From Ophiosphaerella korrae (taxonomy: Eukaryota > Ascomycota > Dothideomycetes > Pleosporales > Phaeosphaeriaceae), in contig JALNQF010000155.1 in the NCBI GenBank assembly GCA_028456385.1, positions 38,917 to 102,916 on the forward strand: a stretch of DNA of 64,000 nucleotides, written 5' to 3'. The notes beneath the pieces were generated by a model that worked only from the letters and a program-made list of their open reading frames with translations, was not told the DNA's origin and did not search any database. The position numbers and the translations under genes are program-made. Of this stretch, positions 56,027 to 64,000 are shown piece after piece. Each line of letters starts with the position of its first letter. The stretch's first letter is position 1.

Positions 56027-58113
56027 TGAATATATGATCCTAGAGTAGTTTTTATGGCAATTTGTCTTACTTAACCGGGTAATAGTGTGACTACTCATGA
56101 ATGAATAATCAATTTACTATAAGAATTTCTTCAATGCTTCTGTTTATTTGCATTTTAGTCCCCAGGAAGGTTTTACACCGATGCTAGGGTTTTATATTTA
56201 TCGTATTTATGTATGTGTCAATACTCATCCTGGCTTCTGCAAGACTAATACGACTTCATGCTGATAGAATCAGGAAGGATGTGGTAGCTTAGGGCCCAAC
56301 AAAAGACCATCTCCACAACCATCTGACTAAGAGTGAAGAAGTCAATAAAATGGTATAATTTGATTCAAGGTTGGTTAGATTTGCAGTTCTGCAAGTACCA
56401 AAATCGGCAATTTAGCGAGATAGGGACTCAGATGTATCTTATTGACCACACCAATAATATTGTTATTTGGGGGTGATACCCTTAAGACATCTCAATGCTT
56501 TTCGTGTAGATTTCTTGGTAAGTCACCAGCAGATGCTAGAAATGGATCATTTGTCTACGAAACCACTCCTAAACTTGACAAGCGACTCTACAGGGCTCAA
56601 GGTGTTCTCCTCCGATAGCCTCCTTCCCTTGAAACACATCGGTTTCTGCACCGCCATTTCAAAACCGACCAGGCTTTAAGTAGATAGCAAACTGCAGCAC
56701 TCTCATTTGGTTCTGCGGCTACCTCGTTGAAGATCACGTCCTGCAGCTCGGCAGGGAGGTTGCGTAGAGGCACTATAAAGGAACTAATCTAAATATCATG
56801 AAGAAGGAGTAGAATAAATTTATCAGAAGGAAGCTGTGCCCTATCAATGAAGCGCTTGGGTTCAGTATATTCCCCAAGATAACAATTTCCCAACACAGCG
56901 TAAGCTCTCGCAATGACAGTGTAAGCTAAGTGAGACCTTTACCTCCGAGATTGGGAACGAAACCAGAACTACTATACAAAATCCCCTCGAATCAGCGTAA
57001 TATCATAAAAAGCATATTAGCATAAGAAAGTGGACGACTTACCAACCCTTATGATGTATTAGCTTGCAAAGTCCCATTCCTGAAGGTCATGTAACAAGCC
57101 TAGGAAGCCGCCATGGCCCTGGCTTGAGAATTTTGCTTGATTGAAAGTAAAGTCCAGAGTTACAAATCTAACAACAGTAGATGGGCGTCATCAGAATGTA
57201 TGGATATTGCAACTATTCTATATAAAAAAAAGTTATCTCCATTAGAACGCAAGATAAGGAAATATTCCTGTGACTAAAGCCAAGTATCGCCGAAGATGCA
57301 GCAAGCCCATCCACTGAAGTTTTATATTTCAGTGTCGGTGGCGAACGGATTCTGGGGCGTATGTATTGAACGTCGGTGGCAACTCGTGAGACTTGAGATT
57401 GGCAATAGTTAGAGAACGTTAGCGAACAAGGTTGAGGGGGCCCCAAAGCCCATAAACTTTCTTGTCTAACTGCGGAATATTGCTTCCGAGGTCAAAAGTT
57501 CAAATGAACTCATTGGCCACTGCAACTTTCGATTACAAAGTACTAAATGCAGATTCTGTATCTTTGAGCACCTTTGGCGGCTCTATAAAAGTTATCTTAC
57601 TTCGTGCTACGACGGTGAGGTTTCCAGAATGCTTTTGTCGCATATAACCATCGTCCGTAAAGGGACGTGCCGCAAAGTCGACGGGCTTTGAAACTTAGGA
57701 AGTAATGGTCTATTTATAGACAGGAAGTAAAACACCCTGTAAGCAAATGTTAGTGTACGCCGCCATGATAGGTGATGGGTTCGAAATGTTAAATAATCGG
57801 TAGGCTTGGAGAGTGAAGATAGGCGCAACAAGGCGCCCAGCAGCACGCCGTTATAAGACAATAAAGTATGGTAGGCCACAGGTGTGATTAACTACGAAAT
57901 CTGAAGCAAAGTGTGCGTATGCTCACTAATATTATTTGAAGATATTTCTTATATGTAATATGTAATAATAATGTTGACTATATATATATATGAAGTGACG
58001 TCGTACATAGCTTCTACATTATGACTCAAGATTGTCTTGAACCTCTCGTCTCCATAGTCTCCATGCGCGTATTATAAGCGATAGCGGTGTTTATCTTGAA
58101 ATTCAGAACACTT
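56027..58113. other. Gene-poor region
   Basis: About 2.1 kb with only short, unsupported frames (for example 56467-56679 and 57607-57879). It contains AT-rich stretches, including a TA run near 57980 just downstream of the trypsin gene. No RNA gene was recognised. Confidence 0.45.
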
Positions 58114-58999
58114 TTACAAGTTGCTGGTGATGAAAGATGAGAGAGCGCCAATGCGGGAGTAGACACCAGGCTGGCCAGGACGAGCGCAGCCACGACCCCA
58201 AGACACAATACCAACAAGGGTCTTGTCAGCGGAGATGATAGGGCCGCCACTGTCACCCTGGCAAGAATCCTTGCCACCAGCGGAAAGACCAGCGCAGAAC
58301 ATGCGGTCAGTGATTTGATCTAACGGGTAGTTGTTGCGGCAGGTAGCGCGCGAAACAACAGGCACATCAACTTTGCGAAGCAGAGTAGGGTTGTTGCCAC
58401 CCTCGGTTGTGTCGCCCCTGCAGGAAAGTAAGAATGATTTAGAACAAAGGATAATACAATGAGCTTACCAACCGGCCACGGTAAGAGTAGTACCAGCAGC
58501 TGGATCAGAGTTTGCGGCAGCAAGGGCTGCGTAGCTAATGGTAGAGCTGGATTGAATGGAAGTCGAAAGCTTCAAGATAGCGATATCGTTGTCTGAGGTA
58601 TCGTCGTTATAGCTGGGGTGGATACGGACGGAGGCGACAGAGACGACAGTTCCGCCAGAACCCGAGTTCTACAAAGTAAGCATTATGTTGAATTTCTTGT
58701 TTTGCGAAGAAATAGTCACGTACGAGGGATCCAGCACGAATGGTAAATGGACCAGTAAAGCCTTGGTAGCAGTGGGCCGCACTGACAACCGTGTTGGCAT
58801 TTATGAGACTGCCACCGCACCAGTGGCTGCCGGAGCGCGAAACACTGACGATGAAGGGTAAGTCACCCTGAGAGGCAGCTACACCACCAACAATATCTGA
58901 GGTGTTCTCGTCCCAGTTGTCAGGGATATTCTGAGGGATAGCTGCACCAGCGATCAGGGAAGGAGCCGCAAGGGCGACAAAAATGGATTTGGCGTGCAT
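58114..58999 (-). CDS. Secreted trypsin-like serine protease (S1A)
   Basis: Model: complement(join(58114..58417, 58469..58668, 58724..58999)), 259 residues. Signal peptide of about 20 residues, a short propeptide, then the activation site IVGG at 36-39. Catalytic triad: His76 in SAAHC, Asp120 in DNDIAIL and Ser215 in [11 protein letters not shown]. Asp209, six residues before the serine, occupies the S1 pocket, so cleavage after Lys or Arg is expected. Cysteines are placed for the usual disulfides. Each splice site is needed to keep these blocks in frame. Fungal trypsins are patchily distributed and are often secreted by plant- or insect-associated species. Confidence 0.95.
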
Positions 59000-60254
59000 G
59001 TTGGTAAGAATCGAGAGCGAGAGGCTGGAGGGTCGTTGAGCTAATGAATGAAGCGACTGATTGATTTCCCAATGCTAGTGGTTGCTCCATTCTTATAGAG
59101 CAGCAAAACACATGTAATCTGCCGGATTTCCAACCTCAATGAATACCTACAACCTTCCTATCTGGTCGCGCTGCAAGGTACCAAAAGAGATACTAGGGCT
59201 AACTAACATCCTTCCAGATGTAGCACTAACAAGACTATCAAAACATGCAACAGAATTTATTGGCAAACTTTGTAAGGTTAAAACAATGAAGAAGGCTCAC
59301 ACGTGCCCTGAGGCCACGATGGGGTGGTACTGTTGTCTGGGGTGGGTGCGTAATTTCCGAATAATAGTCGGGCGCAGTAGCCGAAAGGGAAGCTTAAGAG
59401 TCAGGACGAGCGACTTATCTTGACAGGCGCGTAACAATTTCTCCAGCCTTACAATTTTGAGATCAAAAGCTTGATGCGGCTATATTTACGTTTCGATAGA
59501 CCACGCGCTGGCGAATTCAGGCTAGAAACAGTATAGACACACGAGTTGGTACTGTAAACAAAGAAACGTCGCAATGGAGTTAGCGCTACCCATGAACAAT
59601 GGAACAAGTACCTGCTATCTTCCGCGTTCAAACAAGACGAGACAGGACGCATGAACGGAGAGTACGTCAATTCGGCGCCTTGGCAGAGCGATGCCTGGGC
59701 GATGGTTCCGATAAGATTGGTGAAACAATAGTGATGTCCCTTTGACGGGATGCAGCGGTGTCGATGGGCAGTCCTAAAGAGGCAAGAGCCAAGCCTGAGG
59801 CGGAGCGCTTGGCACAGTCTTTTGTGGTGTGTCCTATCGTGCTATGGTATGGGTTGTAATAATACGAAACTAACTGCCGAAGTCGGCATATCTCGATATC
59901 GACTTGCACCGAAACCGAAAGCGTACCGATAATGCAGGTAGACGCTACATAGAAGAGCTGGCTAACAGGGGCAGGCATTGACAAAAATTCGTATCAAGAC
60001 CAATAAGTGTATTGGAGGCTCGGAGACTAAGAACTAGGTGCCGATCGTCACCATTGGTGCCCATTCGCAGTGGTCCGGAGGCCCAAAACAAAGAAAAGTG
60101 GAATAGTAAGTGGTTTGTGTGGTTGCGGAGCGCTCCAACCCGATGCCAAGCCACTATGTCACAGGTTACGTGACTATCATCACACCCTCAGTTCTGACCA
60201 TCATGGCGCTTCCTTACTCTCATCCTATTCTCATTTCTTCCCTAAGCTTATCAA
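59000..60254. other. Intergenic, divergent from trypsin
   Basis: Trypsin promoter and unassigned sequence. Short frames lack family features. No repeat recognised. Confidence 0.45.
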
Positions 60255-60862
60255 ATGCCAGCTACAGGCGCCACTCCAGGCCGCATTTTTTTCTTGTGTT
60301 TGTCCGGACTCGTAACGTTGTGGCTGCTAGGATTCTTCACCACTCAGGTCATGGAAAACATTCCTTCCCTGTTCACCATTGAAATAGATGGCAAGCCAAT
60401 TACGAAAGTTGGCGAAGACGCTGAGGATTATACCCAAGCAAAGTTAGGAGAAGATGCAGCTGTCTTTAGCCTCAAAAACAATCGATTACAATACGGAGAG
60501 TGGATCATGGGCCGCGGCTTAAGAGAAGACCGTAGCTTTGGGCCTAAGAAAGTGTCATGGTTCAAGGCAAACGCGGAGAATTATGAGCAAGTTCAACCCG
60601 TGACAGCTAAGAAGGAGGGAGGGGCATATGAATTGATTTTCACAAGTATGTTTTTAATGCTAAACTTTTATCAGACAAATTTGAATATTTGTGTATGCTA
60701 AAGCTGGCTGCAGAAGGAAAGCTGATGGCGAATGATGATGACATGGTTTTGGTCGATCTACTTGGAGGTGAGTGATAGTGCCAGTCTGGATGGTAATGCT
60801 GCTGCGCTCACAATGATGTAGATGCGCAATCTAAAGTGAAGGTGATTCTTCAAGAAAGCTAA
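60255..60862 (+). CDS. Small single-pass membrane protein of unknown function
   Basis: Model: join(60255..60645, 60714..60767, 60822..60862), 161 residues. One hydrophobic segment (IFFLCLSGLVTLWLLGFF, residues 11-28) lies near the N-terminus, followed by a hydrophilic domain with EIDGKPITKVGEDAED and YGEWIMGRGLREDRSFGPK. Two small introns with good GT-AG ends keep the frame to VDLLGDAQSKVKVILQES and a stop. I recognise no family. The layout suggests a signal-anchored protein with a globular tail. The coherent splicing is the main support that it is a gene. Confidence 0.55.
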
Positions 60863-61858
60863 AAGGATAGCGCACGCATTTTGTCATGCTAGTTAGGTAA
60901 GTGTGAGTTTGGCCGAACGAATGCGCCTACGAGGGTATTTTTTGGATTTGTGCATGAGACGAACACCTCAAGATAATGACTATTGAGACCAAGCTATCAC
61001 ATATGAGTATTGATGAGGATGCAGTAATATTAATCAACTTTTCTGGATGCATTCTCAATAATATTAGTGTGGTTGTATATATGGGCAAGGGCTGGTGCTG
61101 ATGCCGCACTTCTTGACCGCTCCACCACCCACTACCTTGCGATCAAGTATTCAGATCCTGCCCGTTCAGTCCAACTGGCTACAGAATTGATAGAGCCTAG
61201 AAAGGTGAACATAAGGGTCATATCGTCAAGGCGTCCATTTATCGCTAGCTAGGTGACTTTCGATCACCGGTTGATTGGAGCTGGCGCACCATGTCAACTA
61301 AGTTAGTGGAGATAGTACCCTGAACTGCGTATCTGATAACATACAGACCTGGTTTTTTCAGAGACCAATGGAATAAAACTGGTGGTATCGTGAGTAATAT
61401 TCATAGCGCAGAATTTTAGGTCGCTATTGGATGTGGAAGAGCTCAATCTAGAAGTGCATTGGACTCGTACACGATTTGGAGCTCTATATATCGTTAGTTT
61501 TTGATATACTACTTGCCTTCTATCGATTCTTTTACCACGCGATATAAACGAGCATATTTTGTTCTGTGAGAGTAGTCAGGTAATGCGGTCTTCTTCTCGG
61601 TTCTCGTAGTACTAATAAGAGCGCACCTCGGTCATGCAATGTGAGCGGTGAGGTGGCCTGGGGTCCATGTCTTGCTGCTACTATAACAGGTTCTGCAGAA
61701 TATGCAGCTGCAAGACTCCGTTTAAGTACAGGCAACAATATTACGCTCGGGGGCGATAGCGCATTAAGCGTTAGAATACCGAGCATTGATCGAACATGAA
61801 GTAGCTAACTATATAACTATAGGGCGTGTAGGTTCATAACATGGTGGAATCAAACCTA
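60863..61858. other. Intergenic
   Basis: About 1 kb with no supported gene. A short open frame at 61067-61252 has no family feature. Confidence 0.4.
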
Positions 61859-61860
61859 TA

Positions 61861-62280
61861 ACGTAGATAGCATGCGAGCGGCGCCGGCAAGCGAGCGGCG
61901 CCCCCTAAAACACACCAAAAAAGCTAAAAAAACAGCCTCCTAGATCTTAACGTTAGCGATTTAATATTATCTATAAACCTAGGAATACCTTCTTATACCT
62001 ACAAATAAGCTATTCCTTAAGTTAAAAAAAGAATGCATTAAGTGCTTCTTGAGAAAAAGTAGAATTATTAATACTCGCATAGAATTGGGGGCCAAAACAT
62101 TAATATCTAGGAAAAGATAAAACTTATTAGTCTAAGAATTTCAAAAGTGATTGAAATTGAGTATAAGAAGGTATTCCTAGGTTTATAGATAATATTAAAT
62201 CGCTAACGTTGAGATCTAGGAGGCTGTTTTTTAGCTTTTTTGGTGTGTTTTAGGAGGCGCCGCTCGCATGCCATCTACGT
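61861..62280. mobile_element. Non-autonomous TIR element with ACGTA ends (MITE)
   Basis: 420 bases flanked by TA (61859-61860 and 62281-62282). The ends are ACGTAGATAGCATGCGAGCG and its near-exact inverse at the right. The arms remain complementary for well over 100 bases, so the element can fold back. GCGAGCGGCGCC occurs twice at the left end, 17 bases apart (61874 and 61891), but only once at the right. Ends, TA target and the position of the CGA words match the Fot1-like family in this window. The interior is AT-rich and non-coding. Confidence 0.8.
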
Positions 62281-62282
62281 TA

Positions 62283-63407
62283 CAATATATAGAAGCAATA
62301 CTAACGCCGCGTAGCGAAGTTTAGGTATATACAGGGCATACATTACGTCAGGACTTCTAGAGGCGACAATTCTATCGCTGATATATAAAGACGTAGCTGC
62401 ATAACTAGAGTTGTCTATAAATAATTTACTAACCAGCACCCAAGGTTTTTCGCTTCGAGGAATGTTGGTGATGGTTGGTTTATCCTCTACCTTTCTAAAA
62501 GTGGCTGCAAAGAGCAACGAATCTTCCTGAGTACTCTACATGGAATAGCTAATATAGCAGTAGAAAAAGGATAAAGACTCGCTCATTGCCGCCCTGCCAG
62601 ATTCAACAATATCTATACAAGTCTTCCATAGCTTCGTGGTTCAACTGCGGATAGGAAGGAGTTTGTAGCGGGGCGCCAACCCATTTCTAAGGTGTCGCGA
62701 TTGGTCGCCGTCCGGTTATTATTAGGGATGCTATCGTAGGGTACGTATCAGCTAGTGTGTGATTGCGCTAGGACGCCTGTCCCGTCACAAGATGGGGTGG
62801 CAGAGTTTACGCGTATAGTATGTCACTGCTGTGCCATCAATACGGAATGTTAGTCTACAGAAAAGCGAAGAGTTTCCTATCGTGATGCATACGGTGGAGC
62901 GTGGAGGGCGAGACGGAGCGAGTCGTGGGCGTTTAAGGTATTTTCTGGTCATCGAGGCGGAGGCGGAGGCGGATATTGCTGTTCAGTCGCCGCCTGTTTC
63001 CTCTCCCAGCTTGTTTGTTTGGAAAGCTGGGAAATTATTAGGAAGGCATTAATTGATACGGCGGATTAGCGGCGGTGTGCGTATAGGCAGAAGGCTAATA
63101 TTTTGTAATAGATAGACTAAAGCGCAGACAATTCATCTCCTGATTAAAATTGGCTGGTATCGTATATAAGGGGGTTTGTAATGGCAGATTATTCGTGGCT
63201 ATAACTTCACTGCCAAAGTACCACAAATTTAGGGCTAGGGGCACGTACCTAACTCTTTCCTTGTTGCAGTACAAATCCTATAGATTCTTGAAACTTCTCC
63301 GTGGCAAAATAATGAGGATATATTCAAGTGGATCCCCACCTCTCCCTATGAAATAGAGTTATAAAGATAAAAGTAAAGCAGATAGAAGAACATGCTAAGC
63401 CAAGTCC
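62283..63407. other. Intergenic downstream of the WD40 gene
   Basis: No supported gene. A short GGCGGA-type triplet run lies near 62955. Nothing else recognised. Confidence 0.4.
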
Positions 63408-64000
63408 TCAAAAGTTGCTGCTAGTTTCTTTAACTCTGCCCGCGTCAAGCCTACATATCCATACCCTCCCAGTACCAACACCAATCCCAACATCATGCCC
63501 AACCACGGTCGAGCAGGCCGCTCGGTACTCCCAAGGCACCCAGAGGATATTTTGGCCGTTATGCATAATCCAAGTTCTGTCTGAGCTAATGCCTACGCTA
63601 GAGTTTTGGGGATGCAGGCAATCTGTGTTGTTTACTATAGAGGAATTTTTGGGTGGATGAATAGCTATAGGACCATAATCAGTGTCGAGATATAAGCCTG
63701 TAGGATTGAATGATAGAAGATATGCCACGTGGTCGGTCTTGAGGGTCTGCAGGCATGACCCACTGCTTGCATCCCATACCTTGATGGTCTTGTCCCACGA
63801 TCCAGACGCGAGCCGAGTCGAGTCATGCGAGAAGGCTACCGAGTCGACCTCACTGCTATGGCCCTCAAGCGTCTGCAGGCATGCGCCGCTGCTTGTATCC
63901 CATACCTTGATGGTCTTGTCACACGATCCAGACGCGAGCCGAGTCGAGTCATGCGAGAAGGCTACTGAGTTGACCATATTACTATGGCCCTCAAGCGTCT
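63408..64000 (-). CDS. WD40-repeat protein, C-terminal part (HET-E/NLR type), cut by the window edge
   Basis: The frame is open from the window edge (64000) to the stop at 63408, so the N-terminus lies outside. Two WD40 blades are visible, each 42 residues (126 bases) and nearly identical: SVAFSHDSTRLASGS, then DKTIKVWD and CLQTLEGHSS. The last blade decays into a longer tail that ends in KETSSNF. Near-identical 42-residue WD blades of this wording are typical of fungal STAND/NLR incompatibility proteins of the HET-E and HET-D type, in which repeats exchange and vary between strains. The NACHT and effector domains would lie upstream of the gene part seen here, so that assignment is inferred. 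Confidence 0.8.
   Translation of the reverse strand, partial: TLEGHSNMVNSVAFSHDSTRLASGSCDKTIKVWDTSSGACLQTLEGHSSEVDSVAFSHDSTRLASGSWDKTIKVWDASSGSCLQTLKTDHVAYLLSFNPTGLYLDTDYGPIAIHPPKNSSIVNNTDCLHPQNSSVGISSDRTWIMHNGQNILWVPWEYRAACSTVVGHDVGIGVGTGRVWICRLDAGRVKETSSNF

Noticed and set aside
1..64000. tRNA, rRNA or CRISPR features
   Set aside because: I scanned by eye for cloverleaf A/B-box pairs and regular spacer arrays and found none. A tRNA or covariance-model search could still reveal a weak one.

Overview
The window is nuclear DNA of a filamentous ascomycete. The evidence is short GT-AG introns of about 45-90 bases, many Zn(II)2Cys6 regulators, a highly reducing polyketide synthase (HR-PKS), HET and NLR-type genes, and a transposon block degraded in the manner of repeat-induced point mutation (RIP). 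I rebuilt the gene models by hand from reading frames and splice signals. No organism name can be read from the sequence alone.

Positions 1-31.5 kb look like a secondary-metabolite gene cluster. In order it holds two secreted FAD-linked (BBE-like) oxidases, a secreted DUF3237 protein, a short-chain dehydrogenase, a DUF3468-type regulator without a zinc cluster, a Zn2Cys6 regulator convergent with it, a 14-TM MFS exporter, a medium-chain zinc-type dehydrogenase, the 2600-residue HR-PKS (KS-AT-DH-MT-ER-KR-ACP), an amidase-signature hydrolase and a further single-exon Zn2Cys6 regulator. There is no cytochrome P450 and no thioesterase or other release domain. A methylated reduced chain would therefore have to be released by a separate enzyme and then oxidised by the flavoenzymes and dehydrogenases; that pathway is inference.

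Positions 32.1-41.0 kb are a nested transposon. A Fot1/pogo-type DNA transposon (TIRs at 32155 and 41031, TA target duplication) was interrupted by a 7.0-kb Ty3/gypsy LTR retrotransposon (two 429-bp LTRs, 5-bp target duplication). Both are full of G:C to A:T transitions and stop codons. Two small non-autonomous elements (15259-15670 and 61861-62280) share the Fot1 terminal architecture, and a third small TA-flanked hairpin element of another type lies at 54414-54539. A roughly 200-bp dispersed repeat occurs at 26840 and 41168, with a decayed copy near 32037.

Positions 43.4-51 kb carry a secreted GH3 glycosidase, a regulator with two tandem Zn2Cys6 clusters and a sulfatase. Positions 51.5-56 kb are a gene graveyard: a sugar-transporter fragment, a frameshifted HET pseudogene and a sulfotransferase-like pseudogene with three in-frame stops. 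Positions 58-64 kb hold a secreted trypsin, a small membrane protein and, at the right edge, the C-terminal part of a WD40-repeat protein of the HET-E/NLR type.
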